DNA of 64,000 bases from Nocardia brevicatena NBRC 12119 (GCF_000308495.1 NZ_BAFU01000064.1:33317-97316), one strand, 5' to 3'. Positions 27,629-37,513 are shown, counted from the first letter of the stretch. Notes: generated by a model not told the origin, from the letters alone. A program made the numbers and translations.

Positions 27629-28357
27629 TCAGGAACGAACCAATGTGCCGATCTTCTCACCGGCGACCGCCCGAGCGATATTGCCTTTGGTCAACAAATT
27701 GAACACCAGGATCGGCATCTGGTTGTCCATACACAGGCTGAAAGCCGTCGCGTCGGCGACCTTCAGGTCACGCTCGATCACCTCTTTATGGGTGATCTCG
27801 GAGAACATGGTGGCGTCCGGCTCCACCCGCGGGTCGGCGCTGAACACCCCGTCGACGGCCTTGGCCATCAGGACCACCTCGGCGCCGATCTCCAGGGCGC
27901 GCTGCGCGGCGGTCGTGTCGGTGGAGAAGTAGGGCATGCCCATACCGGCCCCGAAGATGACCACCCGACCCTTCTCCAGATGCCGTTTGGCGCGCAGCGG
28001 CAAATACGGTTCGGCCACCTGGCCCATGGTGATGGCGGTCTGCACCCGGGTGTCCACTCCCTGTTTCTGCAGGAAGTCCTGGAGCGCGAGACTGTTCATC
28101 ACGGTGCCGAGCATGCCCATGTAATCCGAACGCGCCCGCTCGAGCCCGCGTTCCTCGAGTTCGGCGCCACGGAAGAAGTTCCCGCCGCCGATCACCACGG
28201 CCACCTGCACCCCGGTCGCGACGACCTCGGCGATCTGCTCGGCCACCATCTGCACGACATCGGGGTCCAGACCCACCTTCCCGCCGCCGAACATCTCGCC
28301 ACCGAGTTTGAGCAATACCCGGCGATATCCTGGTCGGTCGGTCCCCGGGTGGGTCAT
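27629..28357 (-). CDS. pyrH: UMP kinase
   Basis: Phosphorylates UMP to UDP; hexameric bacterial UMP kinase of the amino-acid-kinase fold, allosterically controlled by GTP and UTP in relatives. The 242-residue protein has LLKLGGEMF for phosphate binding, [10 protein letters not shown], and the UMP-binding [14 protein letters not shown] with [13 protein letters not shown]. It lies downstream of tsf, from which it is separated by a strong hairpin, and upstream of frr. Confidence 0.97.
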   Translation of the reverse strand: MTHPGTDRPGYRRVLLKLGGEMFGGGKVGLDPDVVQMVAEQIAEVVATGVQVAVVIGGGNFFRGAELEERGLERARSDYMGMLGTVMNSLALQDFLQKQGVDTRVQTAITMGQVAEPYLPLRAKRHLEKGRVVIFGAGMGMPYFSTDTTAAQRALEIGAEVVLMAKAVDGVFSADPRVEPDATMFSEITHKEVIERDLKVADATAFSLCMDNQMPILVFNLLTKGNIARAVAGEKIGTLVRS

Positions 28358-28511
28358 CGGTGGGCGCCTCCTTCGGCGATCGGCATGGTCTGTACGGACG
28401 CAGTGAGCATGGGTTCGGCAAAGCCGCCGTTATCAGCGGCCTCTATCCTGCCCTACCCGCCTCGGCGGGCGGCAGAAGACCCCCGGATCGGCTTCCGGGG
28501 ACCGGAACACA

Positions 28512-28549
28512 CCGAGGCCCTCGCCGCGATGTCACGGCGAGGGCCTCGG
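28512..28549 (-). terminator. Strong hairpin terminator after tsf
   Basis: A perfect 15-bp stem (CCGAGGCCCTCGCCG with its complement) closes an 8-base loop nine bases past the tsf stop. No T-run follows, as is common in actinobacteria. It should end or attenuate the rpsB-tsf transcript before pyrH. Confidence 0.8.
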
Positions 28550-28557
28550 TACACGGA

Positions 28558-29382
28558 TCAGGCCTGTCCGACCTCGAACCGGGCGAAGCGGGTGACGGTC
28601 GCCCCGGCCTCGTCCAGCAGAGCCTTGACGGTCTTCTTGCTGTCGGTCACCGATGGCTGTTCCAGCAGGACCACATCCTTGAAGAAGCCGTTGAGCCGGC
28701 CTTCGGTGATCTTCGGCAGGGCGGCCTCGGGCTTGCCCTCCTCGCGCGCGGTCTGCTCGGCGATACGCCGCTCGTTCTCGACGATATCGGCGGGGACCTC
28801 GTCGCGGGTGACGTACTTGGCCTTCAGCGCGGCAACCTGCATGGCGGCGCCACGGGCGGCCTCGGCGGCGGCGTCTCCCTCACCGGTGTACTCCACCAGC
28901 ACGCCCACGGCGGGCGGCAGGTCGGAGGCACGCTTGTGCAGGTAGGTGGCGACCGGACCGTCCAGCGATACCACGCGGCGCAGTTCCAGCTTCTCACCGA
29001 TCTTGGCCGCCAGCGCCTGCAGCTCCTCTTCGGCGGTCCGACCGTCCACCTGGACGGCCTTGAGAGCATCGACATCGGCCGGCTTAACGGCGGCGGCAGC
29101 GGTGACGATCTTCTCGGCCAGCGCCTGGAACTCGGCGTTCTTGGCGACGAAGTCGGTCTCGGAGTTGATCTCGATCATCACACCGTTCTCGGCGATGACC
29201 AGACCCTCGGCGGTGGTGCGCTCGGCCCGCTTGCCGACGTCCTTGGCGCCCTTGATCCGCAGCAGCTCGACAGCCTTGTCGAAATCGCCGTCGGTCTCGG
29301 CCAGCGCGTTCTTGCAGTCCATCATTCCGGAGCCGGTGAGCTCCCGCAGCCGCTTCACGTCAGCGGCGGTGTAGTTCGCCAT
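28558..29382 (-). CDS. tsf: Translation elongation factor Ts
   Basis: The nucleotide exchange factor of EF-Tu. The 274-residue protein begins [27 protein letters not shown], whose TGSGMMDCK is the family signature, and continues with [12 protein letters not shown] and [11 protein letters not shown]. Start ATG has a GGAGG ten bases upstream. It follows rpsB with a gap of about 150 bp, in which TGTCGGA and TCCGACA form a weak 7-bp inverted repeat. Confidence 0.97.
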   Translation of the reverse strand: MANYTAADVKRLRELTGSGMMDCKNALAETDGDFDKAVELLRIKGAKDVGKRAERTTAEGLVIAENGVMIEINSETDFVAKNAEFQALAEKIVTAAAAVKPADVDALKAVQVDGRTAEEELQALAAKIGEKLELRRVVSLDGPVATYLHKRASDLPPAVGVLVEYTGEGDAAAEAARGAAMQVAALKAKYVTRDEVPADIVENERRIAEQTAREEGKPEAALPKITEGRLNGFFKDVVLLEQPSVTDSKKTVKALLDEAGATVTRFARFEVGQA

Positions 29383-29529
29383 CGGTGGCGAGCCTCCTTC
29401 GAGAAAGTTCGGGTACCGGTCGGCGGTGGTCACGACTCGTCGAGCCGCGTCCACCGCCTCGAGACGTTCGATCCACGGCGCTCACACTGTCGGAAACCGG
29501 TGAACGCCGCTCCGACAACGGGTTACGAC

Positions 29530-30357
29530 TCAGGCCTCGGCCGGGGTCTCGGTTTGCGCGTCGGACGGAGCCTCGGTGCCCGGGGCGGCCTGCGCCAGCA
29601 GCTCCTGCTCCCACTCCGGCAGCGGCTCGGCCGCGCCGGCCTCCGGCTTCTCGTCGGCGCCGGAGCGGCCCGCCCGGGCCTGCACACCCTCGGCCACCGC
29701 CGAGGCGACGACCTTGGTGAGCAGCGCGGCGGAGCGAATCGCGTCGTCGTTACCCGGGATCGGGTAGTCGACCAGGTCGGGATCACAGTTGGTGTCCAGG
29801 ATCGCGATGACGGGGATGTTCAGCTTGCGGGCCTCACCGACGGCGATGTGCTCCTTGTTGGTGTCGACGACCCAGATGGCCGAGGGCACCTTCTGCATAT
29901 CCCGGATACCGCCGAGGGTGCGGTCCAATTTGTTCATCTCACGCGTGAGCATGAGGATTTCCTTCTTGGTACGCCCCTCGAAGCCACCGGTCTGCTCCAT
30001 GGCCTCGAGTTCCTTGAGGCGCTGCAGCCGCTTGTGCACGGTGGAGAAGTTGGTGAGCATGCCACCCAGCCAGCGCTGGTTGACATAAGGCATCCCGACC
30101 CGAGTGGCCTCGGCCGCGATCGACTCCTGGGCCTGCTTCTTGGTACCGACGAACAGCACGGTGCCGCCGTGGGCCACGGTTTCCTTGACGAACTCGTAGG
30201 CCTTGTCGATGTAGGTCAGCGTCTGCTGCAGATCGATGATGTAGATGCCGTTGCGGTCGGTGAAGATGAACCGCTTCATCTTCGGGTTCCAGCGACGGGT
30301 CTGGTGTCCGAAGTGCGCGCCGCTGTCGAGCAGCTGCTTCATGGTTACGACAGCCAT
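29530..30357 (-). CDS. rpsB: 30S ribosomal protein S2
   Basis: The 275-residue S2 protein: [27 protein letters not shown] at the N-terminus, [13 protein letters not shown], and [23 protein letters not shown] are family blocks. The last 45 or so residues form a low-complexity, acidic Ala/Glu/Pro tail, as seen in other actinobacterial S2 proteins. It leads the rpsB-tsf unit; 630 bp upstream are free of other genes on this strand and contain two DnaA-box-like sequences. Confidence 0.97.
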   Translation of the reverse strand: MAVVTMKQLLDSGAHFGHQTRRWNPKMKRFIFTDRNGIYIIDLQQTLTYIDKAYEFVKETVAHGGTVLFVGTKKQAQESIAAEATRVGMPYVNQRWLGGMLTNFSTVHKRLQRLKELEAMEQTGGFEGRTKKEILMLTREMNKLDRTLGGIRDMQKVPSAIWVVDTNKEHIAVGEARKLNIPVIAILDTNCDPDLVDYPIPGNDDAIRSAALLTKVVASAVAEGVQARAGRSGADEKPEAGAAEPLPEWEQELLAQAAPGTEAPSDAQTETPAEA

Positions 30358-30988
30358 GGCTCTCGTATCTCTCTTTCGTTGCCGGTTGTCGCAGCGGACC
30401 GGCGGTCCACTGCCCTGGCACCGCCGAACCGTCGGACCCGATCCGTGAGGAGCGGGACCAGCCGACGGTTCCCTGTCCGGAATACGCCCGGGGTCGAACC
30501 GCTCCCCGAGGGAGCTCGACCCGTCCGGCGTCGTGATGAACAAGCACGGGTGGTGCGCGAAGTCGGTTCGCAGTGCGCGAACCGCCCGACCAGTTTACGG
30601 CGTGCGCAGCACATATCGATAATCGGCGGGTCCGGACCGGCCCTGGAGACGGTGGTTGTCCACAACCAGCGTGTTGTCCACACTCGCCGGCGCCGGCCCC
30701 CGGGGCGAACCGCGCGCACCCAGACTGACGTGTATGACCTGCCTTTTTCTTCTTCCCGAGTCGGGTACCGGGGCACACCGTGGCGCACTGTTCCCCGGCT
30801 CGGTGCCGTCGGTCGGTCTCCCCACTGCTCTTCCGCGAGAACCACCGGGTTCATCGTCACATTCGCCGACGGTTTTCCCTCGTCCGTCGCAGCGCTCGAC
30901 GAGCGGGTATTCGATCCCGGACACTGGGCCGAGGCCTCGATCCGGTCCCTGCCTCGAATCGCCTCCCCGCCGCCGGCTGCGGTCGGAC
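30358..30988. other. Intergenic region between rpsB and the M23 peptidase gene
   Basis: A divergent region of about 630 bp. No supported gene is seen; frames are open on both strands but Arg/Ser/Pro-rich and unlike any family. It must hold the rpsB promoter and that of the peptidase. On the minus strand TAAACT near 30600 might be a -10 box. Two exact DnaA-box-like nonamers are described separately. Confidence 0.5.
30656..30682 (+). promoter_or_regulatory. Pair of exact TTGTCCACA boxes (DnaA-box-like)
   Basis: TTGTCCACA occurs at 30656-30664 and again at 30674-30682, in the same orientation and 18 bp apart. This is the consensus given for DnaA boxes of mycobacteria and streptomycetes. They lie about 300 bp upstream of rpsB. 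A further TTATCCACA lies at 33458-33466 before yraN. Confidence 0.6.
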
Positions 30989-31624
30989 ATGCGTGAGCAT
31001 CGGGCCGCGCCTCGGGTCGCGGTAGTCGTCCTGACGGTATTCGTCCTGACCGCGGCGGCCGGCCAACCCGGCGCGGCGGAGCCGAACGGGCGATTCGACT
31101 GGCCCCTCCGACCGCGCCCCACGGTGGAGAAACGGTTCGACAAACCCGAACACGACTGGTTACCGGGCCATCGCGGCGTCGACCTGGCCGGCACACCCGG
31201 CCAACCCGTCCTCGCCGCGGGGGCCGGGATCGTCGTATACGCCGGGACGGTCGCGGGCAAACCGGTCGTATCGATCGATCATGCGGGAGGTCTGCGGACC
31301 ACCTACGAACCGGTGGAGGCCGAGATTCCGGTCGGGCGGCGGGTGGCACGCGGTACCCGGATCGGCGTGCTGCGCTCCGGGCACGACGGATGCACCGCCG
31401 CGGCCTGTCTGCACTGGGGACTACGCCGGGACGGAGCACGCCGGGGCAGGCCGGAATATCTGGACCCGCTGGGCCTGCTCCGGCTCGCCACGGTGCGACT
31501 GAAACCGGTGCGGGCCGAACGGGTCACCGGCGGTGATCCACCCCGCGGTCAGAGAAACGCGGCGAGGGTGTCGGCCTCGATGCGCAGTTCGGCAGCCCGG
31601 TCCGGACGACCGGCCCGATCGTAG
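30989..31624 (+). CDS. Exported M23-family peptidase-like protein
   Basis: A 211-residue protein with a signal peptide (APRVAVVVLTVFVLTAAAGQPGAA) and a LytM/M23 domain: WLPGHRGVDLAG gives the HxxxD zinc ligands, and CLHWGLRRDG the third ligand. In the usual HxH motif the first His, thought to act in catalysis, is Cys. Position next to rpsB matches Rv2891. It probably acts on or binds cell-wall peptidoglycan. The ATG after a long non-conserved open stretch is chosen. The last 75 bp overlap the convergent YqeY-like gene. Confidence 0.85.
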   Translation: MREHRAAPRVAVVVLTVFVLTAAAGQPGAAEPNGRFDWPLRPRPTVEKRFDKPEHDWLPGHRGVDLAGTPGQPVLAAGAGIVVYAGTVAGKPVVSIDHAGGLRTTYEPVEAEIPVGRRVARGTRIGVLRSGHDGCTAAACLHWGLRRDGARRGRPEYLDPLGLLRLATVRLKPVRAERVTGGDPPRGQRNAARVSASMRSSAARSGRPARS

Positions 31625-31911
31625 GTGTCGGCCGATTCGGTGCGCTCGGTGATCTCGGCGCGCACGATATCGGCGATATCGGCTTCGGTGAGCTCTCTGC
31701 GGGCGACTTCGGCGGCACCGGGGCCCACCGCACTCGCCTCCACCGCCCCGGCCCGGTGTTCCCCGATATCGACCGATTCGGCGTTATCGATGGCGGCCAG
31801 CGTCGCCCGCAGCACACCGACGGTGCGGCGGTCACGGGCCTTCATCGCCGTGGACAGCGCGGCGCGCAGACGCTCGCGCAACGACAGGGCATCGGTCGTT
31901 CCGGTGGACAT
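31549..31911 (-). CDS. GatB/YqeY-domain protein
   Basis: A 120-residue helical protein. [35 protein letters not shown] is the typical YqeY N-terminus and the rest ([44 protein letters not shown]) matches the family, which resembles the tail domain of GatB and may bind tRNA. Its role is not established. The start ATG lies 50 bp from the start of rnhB, which is read the other way, and its 3' end overlaps the M23 gene tail to tail. Confidence 0.88.
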   Translation of the reverse strand: MSTGTTDALSLRERLRAALSTAMKARDRRTVGVLRATLAAIDNAESVDIGEHRAGAVEASAVGPGAAEVARRELTEADIADIVRAEITERTESADTYDRAGRPDRAAELRIEADTLAAFL

Positions 31912-31963
31912 GGTGGGCACCGTACCCGCGGCACGGTCGGCCGGGCCACGCAATAATCGCAGC

Positions 31964-32752
31964 GTGGGGTATACCGATCGATATCGAGGCGTACGGACGT
32001 CACGCGGCGGCCGTACGGACCGGCACACCGGGACGGCGCGAAGCTGGCCCCCGCGGGTGGTGATGCGCAGGGCCTCCGGGCTGCGCACCCTCGAGGCGGC
32101 CCTGATCCGCAGCGGACTCGGCCCGGTCGCCGGGGTGGACGAGGCCGGACGCGGCCCCTGCGCCGGACCGCTGGTGGTGGCGGCGTGCGTGCTCGGCCCG
32201 CGGGCGCACGACGCGCTTGCCGGTCTCGACGATTCCAAGAAGCTCACCGAAGCGGCCCGGGAAGAGCTCTACCCGGTGATCACCCGCCTGGCCCTGGCCT
32301 GGCAGGTTGTCGTGATCCCCGCCCGCGAGATCGATGCGATCGGTATCCATGTCGCCAATATCCAGGGCATGCGCCGGGCAGTGGCCGGTCTCGGCCATAC
32401 ACCTGGATACGTCCTCACCGATGGTTTCCGGGTGCCGGGTCTGCAGGCTCCGTCGCTGCCGGTGATCGGCGGGGACGCCACCGCCGCCTGTATCGCCGCG
32501 GCCAGTATCCTGGCCAAGGTCACTCGCGATCGAATAATGGTCGAGTTGGACCGTTACCTGCCCGGCTACGGATTCGCCGCGCACAAGGGCTACAACACCC
32601 CCGAACACACCGAGGCCCTGCGGCGTCTGGGCCCGAGTGTCGAGCACCGCCGGTCCTGGCGGAACGTGCGCGAACTGTCGATACCGCGGCGCGGCGACGA
32701 TGCGCCGATGGCGCTGGTGTACGCGGACTCGGAGACCGACGGCGGGGCCTGA
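31964..32752 (+). CDS. rnhB: Ribonuclease HII
   Basis: Removes ribonucleotides and RNA primers from DNA. The core is complete: [20 protein letters not shown] (catalytic DE), ALDDSKK-like [20 protein letters not shown], and [22 protein letters not shown] with the further acidic residues. The start is uncertain. I take the upstream GTG because the segment RSWPPRVV before the core has a counterpart (WPPRTV) near the N-terminus of the M. tuberculosis enzyme; ATG 32063 would drop it. It opens a plus-strand series rnhB-DUF2469-yraN-comM-dprA. Confidence 0.93.
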   Translation: MGYTDRYRGVRTSRGGRTDRHTGTARSWPPRVVMRRASGLRTLEAALIRSGLGPVAGVDEAGRGPCAGPLVVAACVLGPRAHDALAGLDDSKKLTEAAREELYPVITRLALAWQVVVIPAREIDAIGIHVANIQGMRRAVAGLGHTPGYVLTDGFRVPGLQAPSLPVIGGDATAACIAAASILAKVTRDRIMVELDRYLPGYGFAAHKGYNTPEHTEALRRLGPSVEHRRSWRNVRELSIPRRGDDAPMALVYADSETDGGA

Positions 32753-32976
32753 ACACCCGGCTCGGGGATATTGTCCGACCTGCCCACCCACACCACTTCG
32801 TGGTCAAATAAGCGGTGGCAGGTCGCGGTGACGGCCCGGCGCGGCACGAGCGGTCAGCGTCCGAAGGCGGTAGCGCAGCGTGACCACGCAGGGCGCCCGC
32901 GCATGCCGAATGGACACAGCATGAGCAATGATGGTCAGTACAACGCAGTGCGGCGAGAAGGAGGACGTTCCACCCG

Positions 32977-33282
32977 ATGAGTGCCGAGGACCTCGAGAAG
33001 TACGAAACCGAGATGGAGCTCTCGCTGTATCGGGAGTACAAGGACATCGTCGGTCAGTTCTCGTACGTGGTGGAGACCGAGCGTCGCTTCTACCTCGCGA
33101 ACTCCGTGGAACTGCGCCCGCAGAACGCGGATGGTGAGGTGTACTTCGAGGTGCGGATGAGCGATGCCTGGGTCTGGGATATGTACCGGCCGGCCCGGTT
33201 CGTCAAACACGTCCGGGTGATCACCTTCAAGGACGTCAATATCGAGGAGCTGGAGAAACCGGACCTGCGGCTGCCGGAGTAG
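32977..33282 (+). CDS. DUF2469 family protein
   Basis: A 101-residue acidic protein: MSAEDLEKYETEMELSLYREYKDIVGQFSYVVETERRFYLAN is nearly invariant in actinobacteria (Rv2901c in M. tuberculosis). No function is known. A GAAGGAGG ribosome site precedes the ATG. It lies between rnhB and yraN, as in M. tuberculosis. Confidence 0.95.
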   Translation: MSAEDLEKYETEMELSLYREYKDIVGQFSYVVETERRFYLANSVELRPQNADGEVYFEVRMSDAWVWDMYRPARFVKHVRVITFKDVNIEELEKPDLRLPE

Positions 33283-33457
33283 TTCGGCTCCACCCCGGAT
33301 GGCGGCGGACGCTACCGCGAACCCTCTCCGCACTCTTCGCCGGCATTCGCGCCGGCCGGGGCTTGTTTTGTCGGGTGAGTCCGTCGAGTGCGGCGCTGTT
33401 GGCCGCCGTGATCGCATGCGCGTGAAACGGTTTTCGGGGCGCCCTCCACAGGCGCGG

Positions 33458-33466
33458 TTATCCACA
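33458..33466 (+). promoter_or_regulatory. TTATCCACA, DnaA-box-like
   Basis: An exact match to the Escherichia coli DnaA-box consensus in the 246-bp gap before yraN. A single nonamer can occur by chance. Confidence 0.35.
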
Positions 33467-33528
33467 GGTTTCCTGTTTTCCCAGGTCGGAGGCCCGGGTG
33501 GCGTTCGAGACCGGCGCACGCTGATCGG

Positions 33529-33885
33529 GTGGCACACAACATGGCGCTAGGAGCGCAAGGGGAGGAATTGGCGGCGCGGTATCTGCGATCCGCCGGTATG
33601 GAGATCGTCTGCCGCAACTGGCGGTGCCGATACGGCGAACTGGACCTGGTGGTGCGGGATGCGGGGGTCACCGCGTTCGTCGAGGTGAAGACCCGAACCG
33701 GGCTCGGATTCGGAGTACCGGCCGAGTCGGTCACCTTCACCAAACAGCAGCGTATCCGCAGGCTGGCACTGCTGTGGCTCGCCGAGCAGGACGGACCGTG
33801 GCGGCGCATCCGGTTCGACGTGGTCTCGGTGCTGCTGCCCAGGAACCGGGAACCGGTGATCGAACACCTGCCGGGGGTGTTCTGA
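33529..33885 (+). CDS. yraN: YraN family (UPF0102) endonuclease-like protein
   Basis: A 118-residue protein with the restriction-endonuclease fold of the UPF0102 family: LGAQGEELAARYLRSAGMEIVCRNWRCRYGELDLVVRD and FVEVKTRTGLGFG carry the Glu-Asp-ExK nuclease residues. The family is widely found beside comM/dprA or rnhB, suggesting DNA processing. The GTG may not be the true start; ATG four codons on (33541) is equally likely. Its stop shares one base with the comM start (TGATG). Confidence 0.93.
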   Translation: MAHNMALGAQGEELAARYLRSAGMEIVCRNWRCRYGELDLVVRDAGVTAFVEVKTRTGLGFGVPAESVTFTKQQRIRRLALLWLAEQDGPWRRIRFDVVSVLLPRNREPVIEHLPGVF

Positions 33886-35393
33886 TGGCGCTCGGCCGCG
33901 CCTGCTCCATCGCGGTGAGCGGAATCGACGGTCAACTGGTGGAGATCGAGGCCGATATCGGGCAGGGGCTCCCATCGGTGCATCTGGTCGGACTACCCGA
34001 CACCTCACTGCAGGAATCCCGCGACCGGGTCCGTGCGGCCGTGACGAACTCGGGTGAGAAATGGCCGGACGGCCGGGTGATCCTGGCGCTCAGCCCGGCA
34101 ACGCTGCCGAAGATGGGCAGCGTCTACGATCTGGCGCTGGCCGTCGCGGTGTTGAATGCGGCCGACGCGGCGCCGTCTGCTCGACTCGACGGCACCGCGC
34201 TGTTGGGGGAACTCGCCCTGGACGGCCGGCTGCGGCGGGTCCGGGGGATCCTGCCCGCGGTACTGGCGGCGCGGAACGCGGGGCGCACAGCGGTTGTCGT
34301 ACCGGAATCGGCCCTGCCGGAGGCGAGCCTGGTCACCGGTATCCGAGTACTCGGCGCGGCGAACCTGGCCGCGGTCCTGAGCTGGCTGCGTGGTGAGGGC
34401 CCACTCATCGAACCCGAGGGCGCCCCGAAGGCACAGTCACGCTCCGGCGGCGATCTGAGCGAGGTGGCCGGCCAGCACGAGGCCCGATGGGCGCTGGAGG
34501 TCGCGGCGGCCGGCGGTCACCACCTGCTGCTCACCGGGCCACCGGGAATCGGGAAAACCATGCTGGCACAGCGCCTTCCAGGCCTGCTGCCACCCCTGAC
34601 GGACACCGAGGCACTGGAGGTCACCGCCATTCATTCCGTCGCGGGCACCCTCTCCGGCGAACAGCCGCTGATCACCCTGCCGCCGTTCGTCGCACCACAC
34701 CATTCGACCTCGGTGAGCGCCATGGTGGGTGGCGGTTCCGGGTCGGCGCGCCCGGGAGCGGTCAGCCGTGCCCACCGCGGAGTGCTGTTCCTCGACGAAT
34801 GCGCCGAAATCGGAACAAAGGTGCTGGAGGCCATGCGCACCCCGCTGGAAGAGGGCGAGGTCCGGATCGCCCGACGCGACGGCGTCGCCCGCTATCCCGC
34901 ACGTTTCCAGCTCATTCTCGCCGCCAATCCGTGTCCCTGCGCCCCGGCGCGCGATGTGGACTGTATCTGCGCGCCGCTGGCCCGACGCCGCTATCTGGGC
35001 AAACTCTCCGGGCCGCTGATGGACCGCATCGATATCTGGGTACAGATGCACGCGACGACGGATGGGAGCCTTGCGATCGAGGAGTCCGAGAGCAGCGAGG
35101 CGGTGCGCCGGCGCGTTACCGCTGCCCGCGACGCCGCCGCCGCGCGCTGGCGGGAATACGGATGGCGGACCAATGCCGAAGTGCCCGGACACCTGCTACG
35201 CCGCCGGTTCCCGCTCCCGCGGGACGCGATCGCGCCGGTGGAGGCGGCGCTGCGGCTGGGACGGCTGTCCGCGCGCGGAGCCGACCGCGCCCTTCGCGTC
35301 GCCTGGACGATATGTGACCTGCGCGGTGGTGACCTGCCCACCGCGCAGGATGTGATGCTGGCATTGAACTTCCGACAGCGAGGTGCGCAATGA
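33885..35393 (+). CDS. comM: ComM/YifB-type magnesium-chelatase-like AAA+ ATPase
   Basis: A 502-residue AAA+ protein. The N-terminal Lon-S5-like domain (SIAVSGIDGQLVEIEADIGQGLPSVHLVGLPDTSLQESRDRVRAA) precedes the ATPase core with Walker A TGPPGIGKTML, Walker B VLFLDECAEI and the chelatase-like C-terminal domain. ComM is a branch-migration helicase helping recombination during transformation where it has been studied. It overlaps yraN by one base and dprA by four (ATGA), so these three are one translationally coupled unit for DNA uptake or processing. Confidence 0.96.
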   Translation: MALGRACSIAVSGIDGQLVEIEADIGQGLPSVHLVGLPDTSLQESRDRVRAAVTNSGEKWPDGRVILALSPATLPKMGSVYDLALAVAVLNAADAAPSARLDGTALLGELALDGRLRRVRGILPAVLAARNAGRTAVVVPESALPEASLVTGIRVLGAANLAAVLSWLRGEGPLIEPEGAPKAQSRSGGDLSEVAGQHEARWALEVAAAGGHHLLLTGPPGIGKTMLAQRLPGLLPPLTDTEALEVTAIHSVAGTLSGEQPLITLPPFVAPHHSTSVSAMVGGGSGSARPGAVSRAHRGVLFLDECAEIGTKVLEAMRTPLEEGEVRIARRDGVARYPARFQLILAANPCPCAPARDVDCICAPLARRRYLGKLSGPLMDRIDIWVQMHATTDGSLAIEESESSEAVRRRVTAARDAAAARWREYGWRTNAEVPGHLLRRRFPLPRDAIAPVEAALRLGRLSARGADRALRVAWTICDLRGGDLPTAQDVMLALNFRQRGAQ

Positions 35394-36652
35394 GCCCCGC
35401 CGCATACGAATCGTCCGCTGTGGGAGCGGCCGCCACCGAGGACCGGCGACTCGCCTGGGCATATCTGTCCCGGGTAGTGCTCGGGCCGTGCCCGGCGCTG
35501 TCGGCACTGATCGACTCGGTCGGAGTGACCGACGCGGCGCACGCGGTACGGGAGCACGCGCTGCCGGAGGCGCTGCACGGACCCACCGCGCGACGGCGCG
35601 GTGTCGACCTCGCCGAACAGGACCTCGAGCGGATGGCGGCGCTCGGTGGCCGTCTGATCACACCGGACGATCCCGAATGGCCGGCCTGGCGGATGTTGGG
35701 TCTGTCCCGACTCGACCCGCGGCAGGACGCCGAGGGCGCGGTTCCGTTGGCGCTGTGGGCTCGTGGGCCCGGATCGCTGTCGGAGCTGACCGAACGGGCA
35801 CTGGCCGTGGTGGGCGCCCGGTGCAGCACCGGCTACGGGGATCGGATCACCGGCGAGATCGTGGGTGATCTGGCGGCCCGCGGCTGGACCATCGTGTCCG
35901 GGGCGGCATTCGGTATCGACGGGGTAGCGCATCGCGCCGCATTGGCGGTGGGCGGTACGACCCTCGCGGTCCTCGCCTGCGGGGTCGACCGTCCGTATCC
36001 CGCCCAGCACGACCGGCTCATCGCCGAGATAGCCGCGTCCGGCCTGGTGATCAGTGAATACCCGCCCGGCGTCACCGCTCGCAAACACCATTTCCTGGCG
36101 CGAAACCGCCTGGTCGCCGCCCTTGCCGATGGGGTGCTGGTGGTGGAGGCCGGATTGCGCAGCGGCGCCCGCAATACGGTGAAGTGGGCACGCCGACTCG
36201 GGCGTCCGGCCCTCGCCGTACCCGGTCCGGTCCATTCGGCGGCCTCGGTCGGCTGCCACCGGATGATCCGAGAGGGTGAAGCTCTACTGGTCACCGACGC
36301 CGCGGACGTCGTATCCGAGGCCGCACCGCTGCACCTGCCGTTCCCCGCCACACAGACGCCGAGCGGCGATCGGCCGACCGGTGCAGCGGCGCTGGTCCAC
36401 GCGGCACTACCGGTGGTCGGCGGCCGGCAGCCGCACGAACTCTGCGAGCCGACCGGCCTTACGCTCGCCGCCGTACGCGCGGCGCTTCCCACACTCGAAC
36501 TGGCGGGTCTGGCGACTGCGGGCACCGCGGGCTGGTATCGCACGAAGGGTGAAGGCGCCGAACGGTTGGGCCCGCCACGGATCCGGAAAGCCGAACCGGT
36601 GGCCGGCGAAGCCCTGGACTCGACCGAAACGGAGAGAGGAATCGAGCATTGA
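35390..36652 (+). CDS. dprA: DNA processing protein DprA
   Basis: Loads RecA on incoming single-stranded DNA in transformable bacteria and is present in most others. The 420-residue protein is somewhat long. The Rossmann-like core reads ALAVVGARCSTGYGDRITGEI, VSGAAFGIDGVAHRAAL, LACGVDRPYP, SEYPPG and FLARNRLVAAL; the C-terminal part (GRQPHELCEPTGLTLAAVRAALPTLELAGL) is a winged helix. The start overlaps the stop of comM. Confidence 0.96.
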   Translation: MSPAAYESSAVGAAATEDRRLAWAYLSRVVLGPCPALSALIDSVGVTDAAHAVREHALPEALHGPTARRRGVDLAEQDLERMAALGGRLITPDDPEWPAWRMLGLSRLDPRQDAEGAVPLALWARGPGSLSELTERALAVVGARCSTGYGDRITGEIVGDLAARGWTIVSGAAFGIDGVAHRAALAVGGTTLAVLACGVDRPYPAQHDRLIAEIAASGLVISEYPPGVTARKHHFLARNRLVAALADGVLVVEAGLRSGARNTVKWARRLGRPALAVPGPVHSAASVGCHRMIREGEALLVTDAADVVSEAAPLHLPFPATQTPSGDRPTGAAALVHAALPVVGGRQPHELCEPTGLTLAAVRAALPTLELAGLATAGTAGWYRTKGEGAERLGPPRIRKAEPVAGEALDSTETERGIEH

Positions 36653-36951
36653 ATACCACTGACACGATGTCCTGGTGCCGCGTCCAGATAGGTTGGTGCG
36701 GTAAGGAGAGTTTCTCACCGGCCATACCGCGCCCATGAGCTCAGTAGCGTTCAGTTACGACGGCCGCACACTGACGACCAGCAGTTCCGACACTACCTTT
36801 CCGGCCGGCCCAGGCCCGCCACACGAATACCTACAGGAGATTCACTGTGTCGGCTCGAACACACAGTGGATGTCGGTGCGCAAACAGAACGTTGGGGTTC
36901 CAAGCCGAAGAATTGTGATCGCTGACAACGAAAGCCACTTCGGAGGATCCT
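36653..36951. other. Gap after dprA with a possible WD40-repeat remnant
   Basis: From 36735 a frame reads MSSVAFSYDGRTLTTSSSD, resembling one WD40 strand (VAFSPDGRTLATASxD), but nothing repeat-like follows. The remainder has no gene and ends with the CGGAGGATC ribosome site of the next CDS. Confidence 0.35.
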
Positions 36952-37509
36952 ATGTCGAGATTCACAACAATGATCAATACGGCCGCCGTCGCGATTGCTG
37001 CTGCCGCTGTTGTGGGCCTGTCCACGTCCCCAGCGGCGACGGCGGAACCGGCGCTGACTGCGCCGTCACCCTTGGCGCAGGTGCCCGTGAAAACGGAGGG
37101 ATGGCTGAAGATCTACCAAGGGAAGGCACCGCGGGGTACCAAGGCAGTCGAGCTCACGGTGATCCCCGACTCGGCGGTCGGGATGCGCGTGACCGACGGT
37201 AATGGTCACTCGCTCTACCGATTCGATAAAGACACCGCCAGACCGTCGCGGTCGAACTGCAACGGCGACTGTGCCGTCACGTGGCCGCCACTGCTGGTCA
37301 GTCGGGGGCAAGGGCTCTATGTCGAGGGTATCGACCCGACACTGACCGGATTCATCGAACGCGCGGACGGTTCGTGCCAGATCACCATCGGCGGCTGGCC
37401 GGTGTACTACTTCTCGAAGGACAAGCAGCCGGGGGATCTGCTGGGCCAGGGCGTCGGCGGCACCTGGTTCGCGGTCGCGCCCACCGGCGGGAAGGCACTC
37501 GCGAAGTAG
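36952..37509 (+). CDS. Exported protein with two Y-X4-D repeats (COG4315 type)
   Basis: A 185-residue exported protein. The signal peptide is followed by AATAEP, a plausible cleavage region, and there is no lipobox. Two copies of the COG4315 repeat follow: GHSLYRFDKDT with SNCNGDCAVTWPPLL, and GWPVYYFSKDKQPGDLLGQGVGGTWFAVAP. The pair of cysteines in the first repeat (CNGDC) may bind a metal or form a disulphide. The function of this family is unknown. GGAGG lies six bases before the ATG. It converges on the Crp gene with a 4-bp gap. Confidence 0.9.
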   Translation: MSRFTTMINTAAVAIAAAAVVGLSTSPAATAEPALTAPSPLAQVPVKTEGWLKIYQGKAPRGTKAVELTVIPDSAVGMRVTDGNGHSLYRFDKDTARPSRSNCNGDCAVTWPPLLVSRGQGLYVEGIDPTLTGFIERADGSCQITIGGWPVYYFSKDKQPGDLLGQGVGGTWFAVAPTGGKALAK

Positions 37510-37513
37510 GCGT

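Noticed and set aside
30656-30988. Longer version of the M23 protein starting at 30656
   Set aside because: The signal peptide begins at 30989; the added 111 residues would bury it and look non-coding.
28360-30996. 878-codon plus-strand frame across tsf and rpsB
   Set aside because: Antisense to two certain ribosomal genes; no domain recognised.
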